Shown: positions 1 through 10,900 of the stretch, in pieces | How the letters are laid out: every line of letters begins with the position of its first letter | Numbering within the stretch: position 1 is the first letter of the stretch | Assembly (NCBI GenBank): GCA_036877525.1 | Contig: JAZGTH010000005.1 | Coordinates: 9,526,001 to 9,590,000 of the forward strand | From: Chromobotia macracanthus | Lineage: Eukaryota > Chordata > Actinopteri > Cypriniformes > Botiidae | Direction: 5' to 3' | Length of the DNA: 64,000 nt | Notes under the pieces: generated by a model | The model's input: only the letters and a program-made list of their open reading frames with translations | The model's database searches: none | Told to the model about the DNA's origin: nothing | Made by a program: the position numbers and the translations under genes

Positions 1-6
1 TTGCAC

Positions 7-1200
7 CTTAGCTGAATGTTCCATAGTGACCACTACTTTTGTGGCAGCACTGGATACCAGGTCCATGGCTCCACCCATGCCCTTTACCATTTTACCCTGA
101 AACACATGGTACATGTCAACTCAGACAATACAATCTAAATAAACATATACACAATAAAACAATAAACTAATAAACAATAAAAATATACTGCAAAATATAT
201 AGATATATAGACACATATAGAGTATATAGAGTAACACATACTGGAATCATCCAGTTGGCAAGATCTCCATACTTGGAAACCTGCATTGCTCCCAGCATGG
301 TCAGGTCAATGTGACCGCTAAACAAAGATGTACAAATGTGGAGAGATTAAAGCAAGACAAAATATAAACATATGGAGCATAACACAAGAAAACATCAAGC
401 TATGCCCAAATAATTTGCCCAGACAGCTTATCTTTAAGACATTTGATTTCATTTTAACATTTGTTTGCCTACACTGTAAAAAAATCTTTGCTGCTATAAA
501 TTATTAAGTTTAATCAACTTGGCTATACCAGTCATTTCAACATAAAATGTTAAATCCTGACTGGTAATTAAAAAAAATAGGTTAAGCAATTTTTCAACCA
601 TTTCTTGTCAACTTCACACCAGTCAAGATTGCAAAGAGTTGAAATGACTTGTGCAGCCAAATTGATTAAGCTCTAAAATATATACATGATATAAAAAAAA
701 TTATATACATGAGTATAATGATACATGACTGATGAATTCAGACTCTAACCCTCTAATCATGGCAAAGGACTCATCGCTGGAAAAGTAGGCAGCTCCCGGA
801 GAAACAGTTACTGTCTCCTTACCTGAAAACAGGTCCCATGATATGGATTTTTAGCACCTAATCAATTTACTTTTTCAAACAACTATTACTTTTAAAGTAA
901 GAGAAAAGGTATCACAGCACCAGCATTAATTAAATCAGGGTCCACCTCACTCTCTGTTGGATAAGGACCCTATAAAGACAAAAACAATTCGGATATCAAA
1001 AGTGTAAAATCACTTGCAAGTTTTTTTATATAACAAAAGCTCACCAATCCCAGAATTCCATTCTCACTCTGCAAGTGGACTGTGATGTCAGAGCTTATGT
1101 AATTGCTGGCCAGCATAGGAATTCCAATGCCAAGATTTGCTTGGGGGGGATAGTCAAGGTATGTAGAGAAAGGATTGTAAAGAATCTATCTATCTGTCTA

Positions 1201-1235
<35 letters not shown>

Positions 1236-1236
1236 G

Positions 1237-1277
<41 letters not shown>

Positions 1278-3772
1278 ATGGTAAAGTTGCTGAAGGATAC
1301 CATACATTCCATCTTTAAACTCCAACGCTGCTCGGCGGATGATCCTCTCTCGTGTTATATCTGATTCCTGTTTCATTTCAGCTTTCTTTGCCTGTCCAGA
1401 TTGAAGCTTTCTTTTCTGCAAATAAATGTATACGATAACATGACTTATTCATTCTTGTAAAGTTAAATGTATAGAAAAATGAAGAGTAAATCTGAATATC
1501 CATCCAAAATTGGTGTTTGTGAGGGTTGGACAGGTTTTTCTGATCACACACTGAATCACCTCAATTCGTTTTTCATAGCTGGCTCCTTTCACTATCCGAT
1601 CCACATAGATGCTGGGAACATGAATATCTTCCGCAGCAAAACTTCCAACGTCAACCACCTCCTCCACCTGCAGCCACAGACCAAAGTAAGAACTTTTCTC
1701 GTTTCCCTGCAAAGGTCACAAATAATAGGGATACAATAGGGATAGTAGGGATACCTCCACTATGGTGACTTTGGCTGCTTTACACATTGGCTGATTGAAA
1801 TTCCGGGCTGTTTTCCTGTTAAAAAATAGATCACGTAAAATGAAGCTTTCAAGTTTCATACAATTTTGTGATATTATGTGATGTGATTATGTGTACATTT
1901 ATAAACGAGAACGAAGATTTTCCTTGGATTAATATGAAGGTGAAGACTGACACCTAGTGGACGTTCCCTGCCAGGGAACCTTTACTAAGCCATTTACTAT
2001 ACATAACAATTTATAAACCTCTGTCCTTCATTTCGGATGTAATTTAAAATATGGGACTAATTGTATTAAAAAATACTAAAATACATATAAATGACAAATG
2101 ATACTTTATTGTATCATATATTCTACAAGAAATAATTTTACTGTGTGAATCTTGACCTGAAAACAAGATTTCCTGCTCTGTCACATTTCCAGGCCTTTAT
2201 CAAAGCAAAATCACCAGTAATGGCTTTCTCCATAACATAATGCCTGCCATTGAACTCACGAACCTGTACCAAACAAATAATAAGACCATGCATGTTATAT
2301 TTATATTACAAATATTTACTCTTTATTAACTCTATTAGAAATCACCACACCTCTCGGTGCTCACTTGCAATGGCAATGCTACCATCTTTGTTGTATTTTA
2401 TGGGTGAACCGCCCTCCTGGATGAGGGTTCCATAACCAGTGGAAGTGAAAAAAGCTGGAATGCCGGCACCACCAGCCCGTATCCTCTCTGCTAATGTGCC
2501 CTGTAGAAGATTCAAACATCACCAGGAATAACAAAACAAAGTCAGGAATATACTTTTCTTAAAGCTAAGAAAATGAGTAAATAACCATACCACTTGTTTT
2601 ATTTTTAACGCCTGAAACATAAATGCTCTGCCGGTTCTTAAAGAGATAGTTTACCCAAAATGACAATTATTCCATCATTTACCAACCCTCATGTAATTCC
2701 AAACCTGTATGATTGTTTTGCTTCTTAGAAACACAGAAGAAGATATTTTGCAGTACATTGGTAACCAGACAACAATGACAACAAATCCACTGAGACATTT
2801 CCCAAAACATCTTTTGTGTTCCACAGAATAAAACAGTCATATAGGTTTGAAATGACATGAGGGTGAATAAATGATGGACCATTCGTTTAAATGGGAATGA
2901 AGGAGGTATTCCACCTGAGGGGTAAGCTCTACTTCCAGTTCGCCTGAAAGATACTGCCTCTCAAACTCTGCATTTTCCCCAACATATGAAGATATCATGC
3001 GTTTTATCTGTTTGGTTTTCAGAAGCAGGCCCAGGCCAAAGTTATCAACCCTGTAATCAGAAACAATCACTTCAGTTATTTAGTCACACATAAAATCACA
3101 TTATACGGGTGTTCTTTCAAACTGTTTTTCATGCAGCTTTGATTTTTGAGGACCCGCTTTCCTTTTCCCTCCTTCCTGTCTTTTGATCCGATCCAATGAT
3201 TTCACAGTAATGTTTTGTTTTAGAGTGCATAACATGATGGTAACCGACTGCAAACAGCCCAGTAAGTTCGGTCACATAAGGGAATTCTTTGGAAACATTC
3301 TGACCCTTCACTGAGATTACTGAAACATTAAATAAAGATCTCTCTCTCACCCAGCATTGTTGCTCACAGCTGTGATTCCCTTTACTCCTGTTTTCAATAG
3401 GCCACTGATTAAATTCTCTGGGATCCCACATAATCCAAAGCCTGGGACAAAAACAGGGTAAATAAGCATGCACAACAATATTGCTTGGGGACACATTATA
3501 CTCCGTCTAGAGGAAAGCACATCAGTGGAGGAAATACCACTTAACTGTAAGAACAACTTATCAGATAGGACTGTGTCCGAGATACACAGAAATACATGTA
3601 TAGAGATCCCATTCATCTTAATGTGACACAGCAATTTAGAATCAGAGTTCCTGCTAATACCTCCGACAAGAAGCATGGAGCCGTCCGGAATGTCTCTGAC
3701 AGTCTCTGTGGGATCCGTATAAAAACACGCACGCCATGATTGAGAGGTTGAGAAATGAGAGCGGTTGCATGT
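7..3772 (-). CDS. oxct1: oxct1, succinyl-CoA:3-ketoacid CoA transferase (SCOT), partial
   Basis: Mitochondrial matrix enzyme that moves CoA from succinyl-CoA to acetoacetate in ketone-body use. Thirteen minus-strand exons join in phase: 3661-3772, 3351-3441, 2915-3050, 2351-2500, 2157-2263, 1755-1815, 1560-1667, 1301-1415, 1045-1139, 921-969, 750-822, 242-317 and 7-96 (1263 nt, 421 codons). They encode FYTDPTETVRDIPDG, GFGLCGIPENLI, SSYGVENAEF-type sequence (here SSYVGENAEF), and HLQSENGILGL, whose Glu is the expected catalytic residue that forms the CoA thioester. The visible part ends at MEHSAK, so the C-terminal exons lie left of the window. Exon 1 (mitochondrial presequence) was not found. 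The first visible exon starts after TTACTCCACAG and encodes SHFSTSQ, like the end of the human presequence. The donor at 921 (GTGCTG) is weak, but phase and homology support it. Head-to-head with ghr. Confidence 0.95.
1184..1278. repeat. TCTA/TCTG tetranucleotide microsatellite in an oxct1 intron
   Basis: About 24 tandem TCTA or TCTG units, with a run of TCTG inside. They fill more than half of the 161-nt oxct1 intron between exons 1301-1415 and 1045-1139. Open reading frames through it are low-complexity artefacts. Confidence 0.95.
2638..2892. mobile_element. Non-autonomous teleost repeat with foldback ends, copy 1
   Basis: In the oxct1 intron between 2500 and 2915. It begins with AAAGAGATAGTTTACCC, continues with TTCCAAACCTGTATGA and an AAGAAGATATTTTG stretch, and the second half runs back through TTTTGTGTTCCACAGAAT to GACATGAGGGTGAATAAATGATGG, the reverse of the start. 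This is a common fish interspersed element; related copies lie at 34825-35068 and about 44700-45216. Confidence 0.75.
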
Positions 3773-3821
3773 CTGTGGAGTAACATGACAGGGACAGCGT
3801 GACACTCTTTGAAGCATTTAC

Positions 3822-4218
3822 ATTAACACATTTGATTTTATCCAAAGCACCTAACAGTGCATTCCAGGTATACATTTAATGTGTGTACCTGTGTGTACCA
3901 GTATGTGTGTTTCCAGGAATGAACAGGGAACATTTTCAGAATGTTGGCTAACATGCTCTATAAGTTATCTTAAAGTTCTCAAAAACGTTCTTGCAGTAAT
4001 GCTTTTCTAGAAGACTTTTTAAACATTAGATATCATATATCAAAAACATTAGTTTTTATTGGAACATTTTAAAAATGTTACAGAAAGCTAAAAAATGTTG
4101 AAAAAATAATTATAACATTCTTATATTCCAGCAATAATGTTAATACATTGTCTAAAAAGCAGGACGTTAACATTTTTAACGTTTTTGAATGCTCTGCCAC
4201 TTGAGCTATGGGAACACA
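3822..4218 (-). mobile_element. tRNA-derived SINE (minus orientation) split by a second repeat
   Basis: Read on the minus strand, the head (GTGTTCCCATAGCTCAAGTGG, at 4217 to about 4190) has a tRNA-like A box. The body and tail (from about 3925 down: GGAAACACACATACTGG, then GAATGCACTGTTAGGTGC and TTTGGATAAAA) match the intact SINE at 40632-40790. Between them, at about 3926-4187, sits AT-rich sequence of the repeat family also found at 26365-26652 and 60425-60750, so the SINE appears interrupted by a later insertion. Confidence 0.6.
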
Positions 4219-4446
4219 TAGGTTGCCACGGCTAAAATTAAAGTGCCAAAAATACATGTCATTTACCTAAATTACTGCATCTTTGCAACAACATGTTACT
4301 AAAATTATACTACACAAAGTGTGATGTTTTTCGTAAGTGTTGTTTCCTGTTTCAGAGGAAACTATAGGTCTCTGAGGTGAGATTACGAAAACAAAGACTT
4401 TACTCAGAACAAAGGTTCAAAGTAAAATTATATCGTGTAATTCAAC

Positions 4447-4490
4447 TATCTTATTAGGACTTCTAGATTAATAGAAGTCCTAATAAGATA
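4447..4490. repeat. Perfect inverted repeat, 19-bp arms, 6-bp loop
   Basis: The arm TATCTTATTAGGACTTCTA at 4447-4465 is followed by a loop GATTAA and the exact reverse complement at 4472-4490. No coding content. Confidence 0.9.
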
Positions 4491-6063
4491 CTTGATATCC
4501 TTATAAAACATCTAGATTATTGAAATCTATACAAGCAGCAAGTTTTGTGATTGTTTTTCTATGCGAAATGAAACGTGGAGAATGCCAAGCCTCACACGTC
4601 ACAAAAATCCTGAAAGCGCAGCGTAGATGCATGCTGGGATTCTGTGCAAACAACATGTTTAAACAGCTAATCAATACAGGAGCATTAGCTCAAACGTTCT
4701 TAACTGTCACTCTCCATATGGGAACTATACAATTTCATCCATTCTGTTTAATGTTAACAATGTTCAGTGTTTGAATAATTCACTTCATAGCTCAGCTTAA
4801 GAAATAAACCTGTTTAAAAACACTTAAAACATTTTTGACCAGAAAGAAAATTGTCACATTGATATCAAGTCCCTTTAAAAATAGCAATAAATTAATAAAT
4901 ACACCACAAAAGAAAATAAAAATGATTGTGGTTATATTACAGTTTTGAACTGTCAGGGAAACAGAATAGGCCAATGCTGTACTCAACACTTCAACATACT
5001 CATGTTACTTACCTCACCATGACGAATATAAATATGTCCCTGATGTCTTAATGATATTAGTCTGCCTCTCAGAAGAGTATCTGACCCAGATAGTAATCTC
5101 TGAAATGCCATTTTCAGAACAACGTAAACTTATTAGAGGAAAGCAAGCACTGTCCAGCACAGGACCTGGATTGATCCTCTCCGTTGCAGAGGTGGGTAAA
5201 GGGCAAGTTTTCAGGGGATTTTGGACACTTGTGTACTATGTCATTATTGAAACATTTTGGACACAGACAAGCAAAAATTAAGTAATATTGAGTTAACTTG
5301 CAGTACTTCATATGTAGCATCAATAATCAGTAAACAGCTTTTCATGTATTCATTTTTTTATTTGTTAATCCTGGGTGTTTTATAATACTGCAGCTGTGGG
5401 GTGTCACACGTTTTATATTGTAATTTTATATATATATTAAATGTTCCCTATGGGGCATGCGTCTCAAAAGGTCAATGTGTTAATTTATAGTATTTTTTAA
5501 CAAATGGTGGACATGTTTACTAGTTTTTGCAGACAAGTGTTAAATCTGGGTGCCTAAATTGACTTTCAGATATTTAAGTAATGAGTGCTACAATGCATTA
5601 CGATAATACAAAGTGTGCAAGATTCTGCTGTTTAACTTTTCTAAAGGTCGGGTAGGTGATTTATTTACGCTGGTTGAAAGTTTCTTCACATCCCGATGGC
5701 AATCACCAAGTGGTCTAAACATAGAAGGGCCATCAAATGTTCATTCAGTCATTTTATTCGGTCCAAATGCAATGATAGGATGCCTTACCCGCCTGTCATA
5801 CTACTATGCATTTATGTGTTGGAGGAGGGTCTTTGGAGATTGCTCTGAAACGAAGGTGGGATCTTAAACTTCAAAAGCAGTAATACTATTGCTAGTCTCT
5901 CCAAATTTGCCTACCCTACCCAAGTCACCACCTTTGTCCCACAAACCTTTTTACTACATGTCTGTTCTCATTACTCTTTCTGAGTCTGGTTGGTTAGTTT
6001 GTGCTGCAGGCCCCCTTTAAACACGTGCTCAACTTCAGTCACGTGTAACCATTGCGCTCCGCA

Positions 6064-6286
6064 TTGTTTATCATATGCATTATCATATGCATTATCATAT
6101 GCATTATCATATACATTATCATATGCATTATCATATGCATTATCATATGCATTATCATATGCATTATCATATACATTATCATATACATTATCATATGTAT
6201 TATCATATGCATTATCATATACATTATCATATGCATTATCATATACATTATCATATGCATTATCATATGCATTATCATATGCCTAT
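6064..6286. repeat. 12-bp minisatellite, about 18 units of TTATCATATGCA type
   Basis: A perfect-period 12-bp array with unit ATCATATGCATT and C/T or G/A variants at two positions (ATACATT, ATGTATT). Each unit contains the palindromes CATATG and ATGCAT. Because the period is a multiple of three and the unit has no stop, several frames on both strands stay open; these reading frames are not genes. Confidence 0.97.
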
Positions 6287-6599
6287 ATTGAAACCTAGAC
6301 AGTGAGCGTTGTATTACCTACCCACAAATCTGCGATCGGCCCCTAGTGAGTGAAGTTGGAGCAGATTTGTTACAATCATGGAGGGGTGGGCATACATTTG
6401 ATCACCGATCGCAAGACTGGCTTGCTTTCGCCTGCTGCGTTGCCCCAATATCGCTTAAATATAAACACGCATGTGAACTAAAGTCGAGTTTAAACGTGCA
6501 AACCATTTTATTTCAGACCAGTCGTGGAAAACCGGCACGGTGACGCTTGTAAGGGCGGAGTCCGGCGTGCATTTATTTATTTATCACATGCATTGAAAC

Positions 6600-6896
6600 G
6601 GCTTGCTGCCTGAGGTTCAGCTCCCTGCGCAGTGCACTTCAAGGAAAAGTGACGCCCTTCTCCGGGAAAACTAGTACGGATGCTGTTGTAGCTCTGGAGC
6701 AAAGTACAGGCAGAGCAGAAGTCCTGTTCTGGGATCAGTGCAGGGCTGTTTCACGGTTCATTATTTTACGATAACACAAGTACACACATTTAAACCAGCC
6801 GTGCCAATACTGTCATGTGAAAAACTCACGGTTTCCGGAGGAATACTTTCATATAAGTTAAGGATTTACGCTGCGATTCACTATTAAGTGAAAAAG
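6600..6896 (+). other. ghr: Likely 5' UTR exon and promoter area of ghr
   Basis: A strong donor GAAAAAG|GTGAGT lies at 6896/6897, with GC-richer sequence upstream. The first coding exon at 7948 begins with an acceptor after a T-rich tract and only 10 nt of 5' UTR, so an upstream non-coding exon is required. The transcription start is not visible; the left edge given is a guess. Confidence 0.4.
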
Positions 6897-7957
6897 GTGA
6901 GTTAATGTAACGGGGCAAAGCCTTTCTATGTATTCTGTATGTGGTGGGATGTATGCTTAATGCAAAAACGTCGTGATTGCAAGCACTGATGTCGTTTATT
7001 AGTTGAATATGTTGGTGTTGTGAGCTCCATTTGCATGTTGGACATGGGCAAAATATTAATCCATCAACAACGCACATTTGCAAACTTTTTATGTGCAAAA
7101 AGTTTTGTTTTGAACGCTTGCTTGCCAGGGTCGTGAGTGTATGATGACCAAAAGCATCAGACTTGTATGTGTTTCACAGCAGAAATGTTTTCCCCCCAAA
7201 GTATTTCCAGATGATGGTGTTTGTAAATTAAACCAAAGGAAGAATCCGTAGATCCACTTCCATTTAGGTTGCAGAGGGAAAAGTGTCACAGTGCAATAGT
7301 TGTTTACACACATCATGTCTTTAGTTTGTTTTGATATATGGTTCACCGTGACATTGTAATGCACAGCTGAACTGTCATGGTAAATAATATCTCATGCACC
7401 ATTCAGGAAACTCCATCTCAAACTGTCAGCTTTCTAATGATGTGTTTCGACTTCTGAGAACAGACTGTACTCATTTTATCAAGGACCAAACCCTTAACCC
7501 AGTGAGAGCCTGTTATCTCTTTACTCGGCGTTGGGTGTGAAGGCCATTTGAATCTCGTAGTGAAGGGCTGTGATCTGCATTTAGCTGAAGTGCGTTGCCA
7601 GCAGGAGTTCTGAGAAGATGTTTCTAAGAAGATGTTTTCCAGAAGCAGATTGGACTGAAGCCATGATGCAGAGGGGATATATTTCACAACCACTGACGCT
7701 CGCCTTGGCTTAAAATGGATGTCCCACAGAGCAATGTTTACTGATTTCGTAATGTTAGCAGTATCATGGACTGATTGAGATTTGATCTAATACTGGTTTC
7801 CAGAAAAAAACAAATTAATGATTTGATTAGTTCGTTTGTTTTTCAGGACTTTGGAAAGAGAATTGGTTAAACCAAAAGAATTGAATTAAAAAAGAGGATT
7901 TAAGAGGATTTGTCCATTAACAGACTTTATATTTTGTTTTTTTACAGGGACTTTATC

Positions 7958-10900
7958 ATGGAGGCCGTTCTTGTTATCTGTCTGTTGTTTATCGCTGCTG
8001 TGGGAACACAAACCGTGCCTCCTACAACGCAAGGTTTGCACTGTATACTGTCTATATACTGTCTTTACATTGTACTGACACCATGTAAGTTTAAATGTGG
8101 AACAAACACAAAGTGCCCTGTTTCTAAAAATGTCTTTAAAATGTTTGCTGTACAGCAGCTTATGTAAACAACAAATGTTTTCTTTGGAAACAACCCATTT
8201 CTCCTCCTTCTCTGAATAATCGTGAAGCAGATATTGATGGATGTGAGAGGCACAGAGGAGCTTATTGGCTTTTAGCAGATCTCAAAATGTCAAGAGTTTC
8301 TAGAAGTGCTTGCTTTCAATCATAGGGGACCATTCAACAGGGGCTCCACACGCAGCCTACAAACGTTCATGTCAGTGTTTTTGTTCAGAATAACTGTATA
8401 TTTAGTTGTGAGTGTCTAAAATATTAAAATGGTTTTGAAACGAAACACATTTAACACAAGTTTTCATTTGGCAACAAACGGGGACAAAGAATCTGTAGAC
8501 TCAAAAGCATGTAGAGAACACAGATTCGTTCCAGCAAAGTGTTACAGTTTTCCAATCTGATCAAAAATCAGTATTTTTCCTTTATACCAATGGTGCAGAA
8601 AACTTTGCACTGTGCAAATTTCATTTGGCTTTTACCCTGTCAGGCTTCTATTCTTCACATGCCCACTGCTGAATGCTTTCATTTAAAGTGCCCTCTTTAG
8701 GACATGACTGACATTTTAAATTCAATCGAATGAAACATTGCTTTCTGTTGAACAGAGAGATAGTAATAGCGGTGAATGCTGCCATATGATATGGATGGAA
8801 ATAGAAGGTCACAACAGTATTTTACACTTCAATTACCTTACATTAGCCTATACATTTGTTTCTATGGGAACATATTTTATTCAGTGGACGTGTCTTATTC
8901 ATATTATTTATCAGATCAGTCTTATAGAAGAACTGTTCATGACAGTACAGGAAATTCTTAGTTTGTTTTTGTGAATCATTCCTTTGTATTGTTTTTTCTG
9001 GGATCAAGGAATTTAAAAAAGATGAGAAATGTCCCACAAATTACTGTGTGTGCACCCCCCTAAACTGTAGTGGCTCATAAATGTGACCTCAGTGGGCAAT
9101 ATATTGAGATGAATCATAGAAATGGAAACTGCCAATTAAACATAATTTTAGCTATTAGCTCAAATCATCAATCAAAGTTTTATCTGTATTTTGGTCTAAA
9201 TGTGTCAATCTGACAATGTGTAGCTCAAGAGAGACTCCAGGCAGTAACCGCATACTGGCACTCAAATGTTTCTGCATGTGAAAAATGCCTGCACGCATTT
9301 CCAGGAAAGCACAGCTGACAGCCTCACAGTTATGACCCAGCTGGGATTTATGTTACATCCTGTTAGTCTTAAACTGGTTTCACAGAAATGTTCTTTTCAG
9401 ACTATTGCTGAACTACATTTGTTCATTTAAAACTGTGTGAGTATAATAAATTAAACCGTATGAAATGCAATTAACAATTGTTACAGACTATAAGGCATTG
9501 GTATATAAAAATGCATTATTGTAACCAAATAAGCCGCCTTCATGTATTTCTTAAAAATCTTGTCAGACTTATATTATCCAGTAAACTGCAGTATTTCACT
9601 TTATATTCATGTTGATATAGCAGCTGCAGTGAAGCATATCCTAATTTAGTCACATAAAAACTTGACATTCCTGTTTTTTCTTCTAGTTCATCAGATTTCT
9701 TGGAAAATTCCTTAAAGCAAGTCTGTGCAATATTGGCAAAAGTGTTTTTGTGTGTTCTTGTAGGTCAGGCTTACAGTGTGCCTCATCTGACTGGCTGCTT
9801 TTCTAGAGAGCTGATGACCTTCCATTGTCAGTGGGAGGTTGGATCATTCCAGAACCTCACAGAACCTGGAGATCTAAGGCTTTTCTACATATTAGAAAAG
9901 TAATTAGTAACACTGACATGATTCTCTAGCACTTGTAAACAAAAAGAACCAAGTTGAAGCTCGAAAACACATTAGCAGGTGATATCACTGCTGTAAATCA
10001 GGCTAGGCAATACAGCTAAAAATGTGTAGTACCGTATGAGAAGCTATTTCTCAGGCTTTAATTAATTGAAACAGACTTTTTTAACTTTTTGTCTCTTTAT
10101 AGATTAGAGACTCTTAGAGACTTGTCGTCTTTAGACTTGTTTTCTCATACTATCATACTCAAGAAACTAATTCAGTGACACACTCTTTAAAAAAACACAG
10201 TGTCCAAAATAAACTAAATACATCAACATCTTTGCAATCATCACAATCAAATATATGTAACTATTCAATATATTGCAAGTCTCCATCAGATTTCTGTCTT
10301 AGCCAATAATCAAGACAGCCTGCCTGCCATAACTGCTCTTATTGTTGAAATTAGTGTAAGGCAGTTTTGTTCTATTTTCTGACTGCGAGTGTCTCCACCA
10401 TCTGCAGGGATTCTAAGAAAAACGAGAGAAAATGGAATGAATGTCCAAGTTACAGTTCCTTGAGAAGAAATGAATGCTACTTTAACTCAACCAACACCAT
10501 TATATGGTCTTCATACGGGATCCAGCTGCGTTCACGCTCTCTTGACGTTGTTTATGATGAGATGTCCTTCAGCGTGGAGGACATCGGTAGGCCATATCAT
10601 AAACACAAACTCTGACCTTTTTGTTGTTTCTTTCTTTGCATAAAATACACAATGATAGACTCTTAACCCTAAACAATCCCACAAAATCTTGTCAGCATTT
10701 TGATCACGTTTAACTCCAGAATATTTGCCCAGACATGGCAGCCTGTCAGAACCATCTACTCATAGATATTCTTTACTTCCCTAGTGTTTCCAGACCCACC
10801 TGTGGGGTTAAACTGGACTCTGTTGAGCATGAGCTCATCGGGATTCATCTGTGATGTAATGGTGAGCTGGGATCCGCCCCCTTCGGCTGCAGAGAACGTG

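Larger units (their letters stand above)
3818..7957. other. oxct1-ghr interval: upstream DNA and ghr 5' non-coding region
   Basis: No coding exon was recognised here. It must hold the promoters of both genes. Visible items are the split SINE, a perfect foldback at 4447-4490, a ZNF143-like GCATGCTGGGATTCTGT next to a CACGTCAC site near 4595-4650, two CACGTG E-boxes at 6022 and 6040, the 12-bp minisatellite, and a likely ghr 5' UTR exon ending at 6896. The missing oxct1 exon 1 may lie here. Confidence 0.6.

Noticed and set aside
1075..1284. 69-codon plus-strand ORF
   Set aside because: Antisense to an oxct1 exon and then through the TCTA microsatellite.
5990..6305. Four overlapping 76-102 codon ORFs in several frames
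   Set aside because: All are translations of the 12-bp minisatellite, whose unit lacks stops in these frames.
5648..6325. GGGTAGGT repeats in both orientations suggesting a DNA transposon around the minisatellite
   Set aside because: Only 8 bases match between the ends; too little to define termini.
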